From positions 1-45,454 of the forward strand of contig NZ_CALPDE010000018.1 in the NCBI RefSeq assembly GCF_943193185.1: 45,454 nucleotides of DNA. Direction: 5' to 3'. How positions within the stretch are numbered: position 1 is the first letter of the stretch; every line of letters starts with the position of its first letter. Shown here in pieces: positions 34,803-45,040 of this stretch. The notes under the pieces were generated by a model. It was not told the origin of the DNA and made no database searches. It saw only the letters and a list, made by a program, of their open reading frames with translations. The translations under genes were made by a program, and so were the position numbers. The stretch comes from Lactococcus ileimucosae. Its GTDB lineage: Bacteria > Bacillota > Bacilli > Lactobacillales > Streptococcaceae.

Positions 34803-35956
34803 ACATTATTTGAAGCTAGTCTTTTATAAAAGATTACCACAAAGCCAAAAGCAAACAAACTAATCAGCAAGTAGCTGACTAAAATACCGCGTACACCTAT
34901 AGTTTCAAGAGATAAGGCATAAAGTTGTGCCACCCCTACACCGATAAGATTAGCTATAAAAGTAAAGCGCATCGTTAAAGTCCCTACAATTTCATTACCT
35001 AACTTGGCTCTCAGCAAGGTCAGAAAACCGATATATAAGAAAGCAAAATTAATCCCATGAAAAAGATAAGTTGCTACAAAAGACACTGCATTAGGACTTA
35101 CGATAGCTAGAGCCCAGCGAATAATGGAAGCCAAGAAACCAATGAATAAGACTTGCTTCGCTCCGATTTTTCTAATTAAACGATCCACTACATAAAAAGC
35201 TGATACCTCAGAGATGCAAGAACCGATAAAAACAGCAACACTCACATATAGGGTCACATGCTGCAAGGGTAAAGAAAATTGATCTCGCAAGTAGCCATTA
35301 AAGAGATAACCAAAAGATCCTGGTAGCGTCGTGACTACAGCACAGCAAAAAATAAATACAAGTGCTGACAGTGGCAACTTCATCTTCTTTTTATCATAGC
35401 CTTGCTTAACGCTACTTCGACTTGAAAAAGGTGTTTTCAGATTGAGAAACAGTAAGATAAAATTAATCACCACGGATAAAATCAATAAAATAGGAACTTC
35501 AAACTCTAGGAACAGAAGGCCGCTCACTAAAAATCCGCTTGTAGCATAGCCGAGTGAGCCAAACATACGATATTTGCCGAAATCAAGACGTTTTTTACTG
35601 GCTTCTTCTAAAAGTAAACTCTCATAAAAAATATCACAACCTACGGCACCTACTTGATAGATCAGAAAGCCAACAATAAAAACTGTAGGAAACTCAACAA
35701 TAAAAAGAAGAGCGGAAATTATTATTCTGAGGATTAGAGTCCCACGAATAACCGAGTTCCTGTGTTTACTTCTTTCTAAGATGCCACTATATAACAGTAT
35801 TGAGCCAATAACAATGAGTTGCACAAATGTCAAAACTTGCAAACTGGTGGCAGACGATACATTTTTGGCTGCCATCAGTGGCTCATATTGAAAGATCCAC
35901 ATGGCTGTCAAGACTGAATACAAGTAGAGCTGAATGCGAAACATCAATTGCGCCAT
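34799..35956 (-). CDS. MFS permease, probable sugar/oligosaccharide transporter
   Basis: 385 residues with 12 hydrophobic helices, of the MFS_1-like/LacY-type half-length class, unlike the 14-helix drug exporter at 2573-4099. Position between a glycosidase and a sugar kinase suggests uptake of a mannoside, or export of a product. It overlaps the GH38 gene by 13 nt and the ROK gene by 4 nt. The substrate is inferred from context only. Confidence 0.8.
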   Translation of the reverse strand: MAQLMFRIQLYLYSVLTAMWIFQYEPLMAAKNVSSATSLQVLTFVQLIVIGSILLYSGILERSKHRNSVIRGTLILRIIISALLFIVEFPTVFIVGFLIYQVGAVGCDIFYESLLLEEASKKRLDFGKYRMFGSLGYATSGFLVSGLLFLEFEVPILLILSVVINFILLFLNLKTPFSSRSSVKQGYDKKKMKLPLSALVFIFCCAVVTTLPGSFGYLFNGYLRDQFSLPLQHVTLYVSVAVFIGSCISEVSAFYVVDRLIRKIGAKQVLFIGFLASIIRWALAIVSPNAVSFVATYLFHGINFAFLYIGFLTLLRAKLGNEIVGTLTMRFTFIANLIGVGVAQLYALSLETIGVRGILVSYLLISLFAFGFVVIFYKRLASNNV

Positions 35957-38553
35957 AGTTTAATACTTACCATATCATATGGAGCAATCTCAGACTGTGC
36001 TGCTACAATAGCTTCCTGCGCATTAACAAATTCATATTTGGCATAATGCGAGAAGTCAAAGTCCCCAATCGCCAAAGGTTGGCTTGTTGGATTAGCCAAG
36101 CGTAAAACTTCTGCATCTGTGTCATATAATGACGGCATGAAAGTTGTATCAAAAGCAGAACCATCGATTTTAAGTAGTGAAAATGCATCAACACGCGCTA
36201 TGCGCTCGTCATCGGCTTGGATTTTATTGTCCAAACGATGAATAAATTTATTCAGCACCTGATTTTGATAAGCAATATTAGGCGATATATATTCTGCCCA
36301 GTGTTGCGAAGTCGCAAACTCATCAAAGGCTTGAGCGTTCACAACTAGAGCAAACTCAAAGCGCTGCTCACCTAATAATTCAGCCATCGGCGTCGGCATC
36401 ATGACATGCCCTTTTTTAGTCGTATCTCCAGAGGCTCGACCTGGACGGTAAGCAAGGTTTGGTTTACCTAACTGTGAAGTCGTAGCAAGCAGTGTTAAAT
36501 ATAAACTTCCTTTTTGGAATTGGTACTCTTTCAAGCCTTTTCCAAAAGCACTCACATGATAATGTTCATTCGCAACAGAAACGCTCTTATCAAATGGTTC
36601 TAAATCAATTGGATACTCGACATAGGACTTAAACCAGTTTGGAATCTCTTCGGTCAAGGCCTCACGGGAAATGAAACCAAAAGGTAAAGAAGCAATTGAG
36701 CGTGTGTTCTCCACGCCAGTATTAAGCTTTAGGCGCAAACGGTGGCTAAGGATTTGATTGTCAATGACTAAAATACCTTCTATCAATTCACTGTTTTTCT
36801 TCAAAGTCAAGGTCATAGTCATTGTCAGACTTCCCAGCTCTTTTGTTTCCAAACGATCTTCTAAAGTTTTGGGAAGCTGGAACTGACCACTTAGTATCAT
36901 CTTCTCAGCCAGTGATGTTTTTTGTACCTGACTATCTGTAAGACGTAGAATAATTGGTTCATCATCTTTGAGCGGTGAGAAATCATAAGTATCTCCGTCG
37001 TTTCCCATGTCCTCAAACTCTAAGAAGTTCTCTAAATGAACCCCGTCTGTAGTAAGGAGCGAAAGTTTTCCAGTTTCATTATTGATTGTATAGTATTCAT
37101 TTTTAATTGCCACATCATTTGTTGCAACAAATACTTCTATTTCTTCTTGGCTCTCTTCTATTGTGAATATTTTGTAACCCATACTCGGAATTTCTACATG
37201 CGCGAGAGCATACAAACGATAGTATGGGTCTTCGTTGATGTATTTATTGCCTTCTGGCGTTTCTAAAAGAAGATTATCTTTACCTGCAAAGTACTCTTCA
37301 TCCACAATAATCATCTCTTCAATACCGGATAACTTGATGTTTTTGCTTGCTGCTAAGAAATCGATCTGCTTATAGCCTTTAAAGTCTTTGGATGTCGTAT
37401 TGAAAACCAAGATTTCCTTGTCAGAAAGACCTAATTTTTCACTCAAGCGTTTGACGATATAATTCTCCATACCATCAGCAAGTTCTTCTGCTTCTTTCAT
37501 ACGATGAAGAATATCAACTGCCACATCATCCGATACACAGCCGCCCATTGAGTCATGGGCATGTCCTTCAAGGATTTTTTTCCAAGCGATAACTAATGTT
37601 TCTGTACTGAGTGTAATCCCATGTGCTTTACCTATAGCAAGCAATGGTTCCACACGTTTCAGGAGTTTTTGTTCAATAATGAAATTTGTACGCTTAATAT
37701 CGTAGCGAACAGAACCGATAGATTTGTGTGCACGAGTTGTACAAGGTTCACGGAACTCCCCTTTATATTCTGGAAGATTTTCTTCTTTTTTAATGACATC
37801 TAAAAATTTTTCATATGAACTTTCGATAAAATCATAGTCTGTTTTTTCAGAAATTGCCTTAAGAGTTTGTGGTAAATTACGGATAATCTCTAACTGATCG
37901 CCGCCTGCAGTCAGTAACAAATCATTGACGTCCGTCCATTTTTCTGTCCGTTTTACAGCAGGAAGCAGACGTTCTTCGATATATTCAGGTTCATCTTTCA
38001 AGAAGGCTGCTGCACCATAGCCATCTACCAAGTTCATGGCTGTGATTTCTTTCTCTCCCAAACCTTTCCAGGTGAAGTAGGGACTCTGTGTATGTTTTTC
38101 CAGATTGAGACCACGCCAGAAAACAATATTGTCTAAGCCGCAATGTTGCAAGACTGTCGGCCACTGTGCATTATGTCCGAAAGTATCTGGCAGGTAACCA
38201 ATTTTCATTTCCTCGCCGTACTTACGACTGTCACGCATACCAATAATCATATTGCGGATTAGACTTTCCTCATCAACAAAGAAAGCATCCGTTTGAGTGT
38301 ACCAAGGACCAATCGCAAGCTGCTTATTGGCAACAAGTTTTTTCACATTCTCTAGTTGCTGCGGATTAAGACGCATATAATCATCCAAAATTGAAGATTG
38401 TCCATCTAAACAAAACTTCGCTTCGGGATTTTGCAAAAGTTCATCTATTACATTATTGAAGAGATTATCACTCAAAAGAAAAGCATCCATGGTCGTGAAA
38501 TATCACTCTCTGTCCCAATGCGTATGATTAACAATATGTACTTTCTTTTTCAT
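35944..38553 (-). pseudogene. GH38 alpha-mannosidase (MngB-like) with an in-frame TGA at codon 17
   Basis: The natural start is ATG 38553, with AGGAG at good spacing, 2 nt after the IIA gene stop. It reads MKKKVHIVNHTHWDRE, then TGA (38503-38505) where family members have Trp, then YFTTMDAFLLSD and an unbroken frame to 35944 (869 codons in all). The first motif HTHWDREW supplies zinc ligands. The rest is intact: nucleophile Asp in YLPDTFGHNAQWP and metal/active site GHAHDSMGGCVSDD. Restarting at ATG 38490 gives 848 residues without the N-terminal metal ligands, which should be inactive. The enzyme would hydrolyse alpha-mannosides, such as phosphorylated mannosylglycerate, brought in by the PTS upstream. 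Confidence 0.85.
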
Positions 38554-38555
38554 GT

Positions 38556-39011
38556 TTAAACTCCTAATTTTTCTGAAATAATCGTATAAGCTTCGTCTGT
38601 TGTGCTGCTATTTTTTAATGCTTCTCGGAAATTATCATCAATCAAGGCCCGTGCAATTTGCGCCAGATAGCGCAAGTGCTCTTTGGCTCCCGTACTTGGA
38701 ATGAGTAAGGCAAATGAGTTTTCAATATCAGATCCGTCTAAACTTTCCCAAGCAATCGCTTTAGTCTTTATGAACATCAACTGAGGCGCTTTGACCGTAT
38801 CACTTTTACAATGCGGTATAGCAAATCCATCTTGAAAAGCCGTTGTCGATTGACTTTCACGCTCCATTAAGCCTTGAAAGCACGCCTCTTCTGAGTGAAC
38901 ATAATCAAGCGCAATGGCTTTTTGAGCAATATAGCGAAACAATGCTTCATTATTGACAAAACTATCCTCTGTAAAAAAGACATTTTCTTTGTTAAATACT
39001 GTATTTTCCAT
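38556..39011 (-). CDS. PTS EIIA, fructose/mannosylglycerate type
   Basis: A 151-residue phosphocarrier domain of the PTS_EIIA_2 family with the active His in DGFAIPHCKSD. It delivers phosphate from HPr to the IIB domain of the upstream-encoded IIBC protein. It lies 15 nt after the IIBC gene and 2 nt before the mannosidase start. It may also act on the PRD regulator of the operon. Confidence 0.9.
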   Translation of the reverse strand: MENTVFNKENVFFTEDSFVNNEALFRYIAQKAIALDYVHSEEACFQGLMERESQSTTAFQDGFAIPHCKSDTVKAPQLMFIKTKAIAWESLDGSDIENSFALLIPSTGAKEHLRYLAQIARALIDDNFREALKNSSTTDEAYTIISEKLGV

Positions 39012-39026
39012 TTTTACTTTCTCTTT

Positions 39027-40520
39027 TTATCCTTGTTGAATATCTTCAGCCACTTCAACATTTCTATTTCTTACGATGAATCGATAGATTAAAGCATTAA
39101 CAAAACTTGCGAGAAGAATTAAAATAATCCAGTAGAGCCACGCAAAGTTAGGACCTGTTGTATAACCTAAGAAGGCACCCAAAGGTGAGCCAACACCCCC
39201 AAAGAATTTTATACCCATACCCGCAACGGTAGCACCTGCAAGTGCAGAAGATAAGGTATTGGCAATAATAAATTTAGGATTTGAAGCCGCAAAGGGAATC
39301 GCACCTTCCGTTACGCCGACCATTCCCATAACCAAGGCTGATGAACCAAGTGCACGCTCTTCTGTCGTAAAGTATTTTTTGAAGAGGAGTGTTGCAATAC
39401 CTGCGCCAAGTGGTGCTACAGCAATAGCAGCTCCCGTTGCTGCTTGTGGGATAGCATTGACTGCTTCAGGACCAAACTGTGCCATCGTATCAACAAAAAT
39501 TGCTGAAGAAACAAGCATTGCTGTTTTGTTAATCGGTCCTCCCATGTCAACACCCATCATTCCACCAAGAATCGCGCCGTAAATAATCGGTGCTGCTTCA
39601 TAGCGCACAGTGACGTCATTGATAACATCGTATAAAACAGCCATACCATTTGCTATCGGATCCCCAATTAAGAAATGAATCACGACAAAGGAAACAAAGG
39701 TTGCAACCATCGGGATAATCAAAATAGGCACAATGGGTTTAATAATATCGGGATATTTGATTTTTTTGAGCAGTTTGACAAAGTAACCGACACCAAATCC
39801 AACTAAGATAGCTCCAAGGAATCCTGCCCCTGTTTCTGTTCCTAAGAAAGTCGGATCATTGATGATATAGGCTGCAATGAAAGCTGGGGCAACAGCTGGT
39901 TTGTCCCCAATCGCGCGTGCAACTCCCGCTGCAAAGATTGGAATCATCAACGTGAAACCGACTTTACCTAAGTCAAACATTTTCGAGAGGAACTGCCCCA
40001 TCATGTCTTCGCTAAAGCCCCAAACTACGAGGTTGGCATTATTGGGATCAGGTTGGAAGGCAAAGGCATTTGCGATTGCTAAAAGTAGCCCGGCTGCAAT
40101 GGTCACTGGAATCATATCAGTCAAACCAGACATCAAATAACGCACAGCCTTATTCCCAGAGGTTCCAATTTCCATTTTCCCACCAACTTTGACGCCTTTA
40201 CCGCTAAAAGGCTGTGCGTTAGCGAGGGCGTTTTCTATGACAGCTTGCCCATCTTTAAGGACAGAGTTGGTGTCAATTTCTACCAAACGCTTATTAACAA
40301 AACGTGCTTTATCCACATTAACGTCTGCTGCGATAATGACAACATCAGCCTCTCTAATCTCTTGATCGTTGAGGGCATTTTCAGTTCCAATAGTGCCTTG
40401 TGTTTCAACTTTGACGTCATAGCCAAGTTCTTCTGCAGCCTTTTCTAATGCTGCTTGTGCCATATAAGTATGGGCAATTCCTGCGGCGCATGCTGTAACA
40501 CCTACAATTTTTTTGCTCAT
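39027..40520 (-). CDS. PTS EIIBC, fructose family (FruA/MngA-like)
   Basis: 497 residues. The N-terminal IIB domain (about 1-100) has the phosphorylated Cys11 in GVTACAAGIAHTYMA. The membrane IIC domain (about 125-480) has nine to ten helices and the GVARAIGDKPAVAPAFIAAYI and GGMMGVDMGGPINKTA regions. There is one IIB domain, and IIA is a separate gene. Because a GH38 mannosidase follows, 2-O-alpha-mannosyl-D-glycerate or another alpha-mannoside is a likelier substrate than fructose. First gene of the operon, directly behind a promoter and cre box. Confidence 0.9.
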   Translation of the reverse strand: MSKKIVGVTACAAGIAHTYMAQAALEKAAEELGYDVKVETQGTIGTENALNDQEIREADVVIIAADVNVDKARFVNKRLVEIDTNSVLKDGQAVIENALANAQPFSGKGVKVGGKMEIGTSGNKAVRYLMSGLTDMIPVTIAAGLLLAIANAFAFQPDPNNANLVVWGFSEDMMGQFLSKMFDLGKVGFTLMIPIFAAGVARAIGDKPAVAPAFIAAYIINDPTFLGTETGAGFLGAILVGFGVGYFVKLLKKIKYPDIIKPIVPILIIPMVATFVSFVVIHFLIGDPIANGMAVLYDVINDVTVRYEAAPIIYGAILGGMMGVDMGGPINKTAMLVSSAIFVDTMAQFGPEAVNAIPQAATGAAIAVAPLGAGIATLLFKKYFTTEERALGSSALVMGMVGVTEGAIPFAASNPKFIIANTLSSALAGATVAGMGIKFFGGVGSPLGAFLGYTTGPNFAWLYWIILILLASFVNALIYRFIVRNRNVEVAEDIQQG

Positions 40521-40542
40521 GATAAACTCCTAATTTTTATTC

Positions 40543-40554
40543 GAAAGCGCTTTC
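40543..40554. promoter_or_regulatory. cre box (CcpA) at the mannoside operon promoter
   Basis: GAAAGCGCTTTC, a perfect 12-bp palindrome matching the catabolite-responsive element core, 23-34 nt upstream of the IIBC ATG. It lies just downstream of the -10, where CcpA binding represses. Confidence 0.85.
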
Positions 40555-40562
40555 TGTCATTA

Positions 40563-40591
40563 AGTTTATATTAATTAACAAGAAGTGTCAA
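40563..40591 (-). promoter_or_regulatory. Promoter of the mannoside PTS operon
   Basis: -35 TTGACA (40586-40591), 17-nt spacer, -10 TAAACT (40563-40568); TATAAA at a 15-nt spacing is an alternative. It lies directly before the cre box. Confidence 0.7.
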
Positions 40592-40710
40592 TATTGTTTC
40601 GATATATTTCATATCCAAGTTTTACCAGATTAGATGCGGTAAAAATATATTTTGAAGTACTCCTTTTTTAGAAAATAGGTCCAGATAAGTCTTCCAAAAC
40701 TCTTTACAAT

Positions 40711-40733
40711 AAAAAAGCCTGGACTATCCAGAC
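40711..40733 (-). terminator. Terminator of pcrA-tag
   Basis: GCCTGGA (40717-40723) and TCCAGAC (40727-40733) with one G-T pair. Six T follow on the minus strand. Confidence 0.8.
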
Positions 40734-40770
40734 TCTTTATCCTTATTTTTAAATTAACACTTGTAAAAAT

Positions 40771-41337
40771 TTATTGCAGTTCCTTATTACGGAAGCAGTA
40801 TTCTGCATGGTCATTGATGACGCCAATTGCTTGGAGATAAGCATAGATAATCGTTGGCCCGACAAACTTCATGCCGCGCTTCTTCATGTCTTTCGACATG
40901 GCTTCTGACAAATCATTACTTGCAGGAACTTGACTTTCGTCCGTGACCTTATGTTGGAGAACTTGACCTTTTGTAAAAGACCAGATATAGGCATTAAAAG
41001 AGCCAAATTCTTCTTGAATACCTCGAATTCTCTGGGCATTATTAATCGCAGCAGCAATCTTTAATTTGTTACGAATGATACCTGGGTTTTGTCGTAACTC
41101 TTCTTCTTTCTCTTTACCATAACTGGCAACCTTGGCAATATCAAACTGGTCATAGGCTTCGTAAAAACTTTCTATCTTGTTCAAAACAGTTGACCAAGAC
41201 AGACCTGCCTGATTCATATCCAAGATGAGCTTGGCAAAAAGTTCTTGGTCGTCATGAACAGGAACTCCCCAATAGGTATCGTGATAGTGAATCATCTTGT
41301 CTGATGAGAGACACCACTTGCAGCGCTTTTTATCCAT
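40771..41337 (-). CDS. tag: DNA-3-methyladenine glycosylase I
   Basis: A 188-residue base-excision repair enzyme that removes 3-methyladenine from alkylated DNA. The N-terminus has CKWCLSSDKMIHYHDTYWGVPVHDD, including a zinc-binding Cys and the conserved W-G-x-P. The C-terminus has KFVGPTIIYAYLQAIGVINDHAEYCF with the remaining zinc ligands His and Cys. The start follows the pcrA stop by 2 nt, so the two repair genes form an operon. Confidence 0.95.
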   Translation of the reverse strand: MDKKRCKWCLSSDKMIHYHDTYWGVPVHDDQELFAKLILDMNQAGLSWSTVLNKIESFYEAYDQFDIAKVASYGKEKEEELRQNPGIIRNKLKIAAAINNAQRIRGIQEEFGSFNAYIWSFTKGQVLQHKVTDESQVPASNDLSEAMSKDMKKRGMKFVGPTIIYAYLQAIGVINDHAEYCFRNKELQ

Positions 41338-41339
41338 CT

Positions 41340-43634
41340 TTACTCCTTCTTCTCTATAGGGGCCATAGCTGCCAAAAGGCGTTTCATTCCAACTTCAGGG
41401 AACTTGATTTTCAACTCCATATTCTTGCCTGTGCCTGTCACAGACAGAACGATGCCTTCTCCCCATTTGCGATGCACAGCTGTGTCCCCAATATTCCAAT
41501 CTTCTGTTATCACATCTGCTTTTTCTATTGCCCTTGCAGCGCCAGGATTGATTGCTGCTTTACGTTTATAGAGTGCGTCGGTCATCGACATCCCTGTACC
41601 AAAACGTGTTGTACCATCTGGCATTTTATAGCTGGCATTAAAGCTTGAATTTGCTTTATGTGCGATACCACCATAATCTAGCAACTCATCATCGATCTCC
41701 AAAATAAAGCGACTCGGGCGATTGGAGCTTGTCTTACCATAGAGGACACGCCGTTCAGCATTGGTCAAGTAAAGAGACTCCTCGGCGCGAGTAATACCGA
41801 CATAGGCAAGACGTCGTTCTTCTTCTAGTTCATCTGGATCATCATTGACACGCGCCAAAGGAAAGATATTCTCCTCCATACCGATAAGAAAAACCACAGG
41901 AAATTCTAAGCCTTTTGCAGCATGCAAGGTCATCATCGTTACTGCATTATTCCCTTCCTCATACTCGTCAACCTCTGAAAGGAGACTTACTTCATTGAGA
42001 AAGCGACTCAAACGCTCTAAACCGCTTTCTTCAATAGGCTCACCACTTATCTCATCTAAAGGTGTTTCTGACTTCTCATCAAAGTTTTTAGTCACAGATA
42101 AAAACTCTTCAATATTCTCAATACGTGCTTGTGCTTCAAGATTGTTCTGTATACGTAGGAAATCCAGATAACCTGTACGCTCCAACATTTCCTCTACCAG
42201 TTCTGTAATCGTTGAAGTTTCGGCATAGTTGCGCAGAAAGTCAAAAATCAAACCCAGATTATAAATTTCCCCAGAAGCCTTGCCTCGAATATCTGATAGG
42301 GTAATATCTAATGTCGACTCAGCCAGAGATTTTCCTTGCCTATCGGCAAAATTGCGGAGCTTCTCCAAAGCACTTGGCCCTACACCACGTTTAGGCTCAT
42401 TTACGATACGCTCAAAACTCAGGTTGTCCCGCGGATTGGCAATAACATTCAGATATGCAATAACATCACGAATTTCCTTACGTGAGTAGAACTTTGTCCC
42501 TGCAACCATACTATATGGAATGTTTGACTTGAGAAAGGCTTCCTCAATTGTACGTGACTGCGCATTTGTACGATACAAAATCGCAAAGTCTGAATATTTA
42601 CGACCTGATTGCACTTGCTCATTGATTGTTGAAGCAATAAAGATAGCTTCCTCGCGCTCATCATTTGCACGATGATAGAGAATGTTTTCACCAGCATTAT
42701 TTTGCGTCCACAGCTTTTTAGGACGACGATTAACATTGTTCTTGATGACATTATTCGCTGCTTGTAGGATTGTTTTTGTCGAACGATAATTTTCCTCAAG
42801 TAAAACGACTTTTGCATCTGGATAATCTTTTTCAAAGTCAAGGATATTTTGCATATCCGCTCCACGCCAGCCATAAATAGATTGGTCCGCATCACCAACG
42901 ACACAAATATTTTTAAACCGTTGCGCCAACAGTTTAACAAGTTGATATTGTGCATGGTTGGTATCCTGATACTCATCGACATGAATATACTGAAATTTTC
43001 CTTGATAATAAGCTAAAACATCCGGATTTTTATCCAAAAGACGCAGAGTTTGCATGATTAAGTCATCAAAGTCCATGGCTTCTGCTTTTCGAAGTTCCGC
43101 TTGATAGATTTTATAAACTCTAGCTGTAAGGAGTTCATAAGGATTACGCGCATTAATTTGGCTTTCGTAAGCTTCCGGATTTAAAAGAGCATTCTTGGCA
43201 TGAGAAATCGTACCAAGTAGTGTTTTGGGGTTCCATTCTTTCGGATCCAAATTAGCTTCTTTAAGAATACGTTTCATCAATGTCTTTTGTTCCCCTGGAT
43301 CTATGATCGTAAAATTACGATTATAGCCAATATGGTCAGCATCACGGCGAAGAATGCGTACACACATGGAGTGAAAGGTCGCAATCAAGGTGTCCTGAAC
43401 AGCAGGTGTCAATTTAAGCGCACGCTCTCTCATTTCTCGAGCTGCTTTGTTGGTAAAGGTAATGGCCAGAATGTTCCAGGGGTTAACCATTTTTTCCTCT
43501 ATGAGATAAGCGATACGGTGCGTCAACACTCGTGTCTTCCCAGAGCCCGCTCCCGCCATAATCAAAAGCGGTCCCTCTGTCGTCTCTACCGCTTCTGCTT
43601 GTTTTTCATTCATTCCGCTTAATAAAGGATTCAT
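41340..43634 (-). CDS. pcrA: ATP-dependent DNA helicase PcrA (UvrD/Rep family)
   Basis: A 764-residue superfamily 1A 3'-5' helicase acting in repair and in displacement of RecA and stalled transcription. Helicase motifs seen: Q-motif LLSGMNEKQAEAV, Walker A AGAGSGKTRVL, Ia ITFTNKAAREM, II DEYQDT, III GDADQSIYGWRGAD, IV ILYRTNAQSR, V TLHAAKGLEFPVVFLIG and VI YVGITRAEE. The C-terminal tail ends in a tudor-like basic module (WNIGDTAVHRKWGEGIVLSV). An extended -10 lies 37 nt upstream. Confidence 0.97.
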   Translation of the reverse strand: MNPLLSGMNEKQAEAVETTEGPLLIMAGAGSGKTRVLTHRIAYLIEEKMVNPWNILAITFTNKAAREMRERALKLTPAVQDTLIATFHSMCVRILRRDADHIGYNRNFTIIDPGEQKTLMKRILKEANLDPKEWNPKTLLGTISHAKNALLNPEAYESQINARNPYELLTARVYKIYQAELRKAEAMDFDDLIMQTLRLLDKNPDVLAYYQGKFQYIHVDEYQDTNHAQYQLVKLLAQRFKNICVVGDADQSIYGWRGADMQNILDFEKDYPDAKVVLLEENYRSTKTILQAANNVIKNNVNRRPKKLWTQNNAGENILYHRANDEREEAIFIASTINEQVQSGRKYSDFAILYRTNAQSRTIEEAFLKSNIPYSMVAGTKFYSRKEIRDVIAYLNVIANPRDNLSFERIVNEPKRGVGPSALEKLRNFADRQGKSLAESTLDITLSDIRGKASGEIYNLGLIFDFLRNYAETSTITELVEEMLERTGYLDFLRIQNNLEAQARIENIEEFLSVTKNFDEKSETPLDEISGEPIEESGLERLSRFLNEVSLLSEVDEYEEGNNAVTMMTLHAAKGLEFPVVFLIGMEENIFPLARVNDDPDELEEERRLAYVGITRAEESLYLTNAERRVLYGKTSSNRPSRFILEIDDELLDYGGIAHKANSSFNASYKMPDGTTRFGTGMSMTDALYKRKAAINPGAARAIEKADVITEDWNIGDTAVHRKWGEGIVLSVTGTGKNMELKIKFPEVGMKRLLAAMAPIEKKE

Positions 43635-43670
43635 TTTTTCTCTCGCTTCAAATCTAGTATTGATTATTTA

Positions 43671-43679
43671 ATTATAGCA
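43671..43679 (-). promoter_or_regulatory. pcrA promoter (extended -10)
   Basis: TGCTATAAT on the minus strand, hexamer at 43671-43676, the same extended -10 seen before gyrB and truB. Confidence 0.55.
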
Positions 43680-43750
43680 AAAAACCAAAGAAGCTGCTTT
43701 TCATCAATCTATACTGACTAAAAAAATAAACTTCCTTCTCATCAGAAATA

Positions 43751-45037
43751 CTAATATGTCAAGTTAAATAAGACAATGCACGCAAAATATTTCGAATCCT
43801 CATACCAGCTTTCATAAATACCGCCATTTTTTTCAACTAGCTTCGCGATATTTTTTCTACCAATCCCTTCAGTAAATCGCGATTTTCTAGTTATTTCCTC
43901 TTCAACTTCAAATGGATTGGACATCTCAATTATCAATCTATTTTTGAAAAAAGTAATCTCTATTTTGACCGTTTTAAGTCTTTCATCTTTCAAGCGACTA
44001 CAAGCTTGGATAGCATTGTCTAACAGATTACCAAATATGGCAACGAGAATCTCATCATCAATATTCAAACTTTTTGGAATAAAACTCTTCACCTCTAAAG
44101 ACACTCCCAATGCTTCTGCCTGTTTATACTTTTCACTCAGTAAGAAATTAAGTGCTTGATGCTCAGTTAAGATATAAGCACTTCGAGAAGACATATTAGA
44201 CAGTGTTTGTTTTATTGCCTTAATCGCTTCAAATGTTTCCCCGTTTTCAAGTCTATTTAATAAAACAAGTAATTGATTTCGAAGATCGTGCTTTATTGAA
44301 CGAATCTCTTGTTGAGACTGTTTAACTTGTTCATAAAATTTTATTTCTTGCTCTAATCTTTCCTTTTCAAGACTCATTTTCTCATGGTTTGAATACTGCT
44401 TTGATAAGTTTACATAAAGATAAACAACACTCAAATTTATTATCGTTAACCCTACAAAAAAAATAAGTATAAGCAAAAAAGAGAACTCTGGAGAATATAT
44501 CGTTTGTAGCAATAATGTGTGCATTAATAATGTTGAGATAACCGGTATCGATAAGAATGCCAATAACCTTGTAAGATTAAACTTCTGTCCATCATTAACA
44601 TTACGATAAACAAATTTTTTTAATAAAATAACACTAATTATTTCAATAAGAGTCGTAAGGATAATATTAATTACTACAAACACCTCTTGGTGAGCGTATT
44701 TTTCCGCTGAAGCCAATGGGAGCATGAATAGAAATCCCACAAATTCCGCTCCAAGTACTGTTCCTAAAAGAATTATTGACCAAAAAAATGTATGTGGGGC
44801 AGAAACTTTGTGTCTATGTCCTAATAATACATATATTGAGAGGATGAGTAATAACTTCCAAAAGGTAGAAGCTAGATCCTTAATTATTGTGCTCAAAATG
44901 AGATAGCATATAAAAAAGGCAAGTAATAGGATATTAATGTGACTTCTTCTCATTTTTTCCTTTTGAGACGAAAAAAAATAATTGACTAAGCATATGCTAA
45001 TTGCTGACGAAATAATATTTACAGTCGTAATTATCAT
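43751..45037 (-). CDS. AgrC/ComD-type sensor histidine kinase (GHKL)
   Basis: 428 residues. Six to seven N-terminal helices (residues 1-210) form the peptide-sensing membrane domain. A coiled segment (about 215-245) follows. The H-box has His250 in IRSIKHDLRNQ, the N-box is GNLLDNAIQA (336-345) and the glycine box is GIGRKNIAKLVEKNGG (391-406). This is the HPK10 class that senses exported peptide pheromones controlling bacteriocins, virulence or competence. It follows the truncated response regulator gene by 3 nt, so its own transcription has probably been disturbed by the insertion upstream. No pheromone gene lies within the window. Confidence 0.9.
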   Translation of the reverse strand: MIITTVNIISSAISICLVNYFFSSQKEKMRRSHINILLLAFFICYLILSTIIKDLASTFWKLLLILSIYVLLGHRHKVSAPHTFFWSIILLGTVLGAEFVGFLFMLPLASAEKYAHQEVFVVINIILTTLIEIISVILLKKFVYRNVNDGQKFNLTRLLAFLSIPVISTLLMHTLLLQTIYSPEFSFLLILIFFVGLTIINLSVVYLYVNLSKQYSNHEKMSLEKERLEQEIKFYEQVKQSQQEIRSIKHDLRNQLLVLLNRLENGETFEAIKAIKQTLSNMSSRSAYILTEHQALNFLLSEKYKQAEALGVSLEVKSFIPKSLNIDDEILVAIFGNLLDNAIQACSRLKDERLKTVKIEITFFKNRLIIEMSNPFEVEEEITRKSRFTEGIGRKNIAKLVEKNGGIYESWYEDSKYFACIVLFNLTY

Positions 45038-45040
45038 GAC

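Noticed and set aside
38503-38505. TGA as a selenocysteine codon in the mannosidase
   Set aside because: The position is a Trp codon in the family, no SECIS-like element is evident, and lactococci are not known to make selenoproteins.
39259-40140. Plus-strand ORFs of 87-107 codons opposite the PTS IIBC gene
   Set aside because: Antisense shadows, rich in Pro, Ala and Ile as expected opposite a membrane-protein gene.
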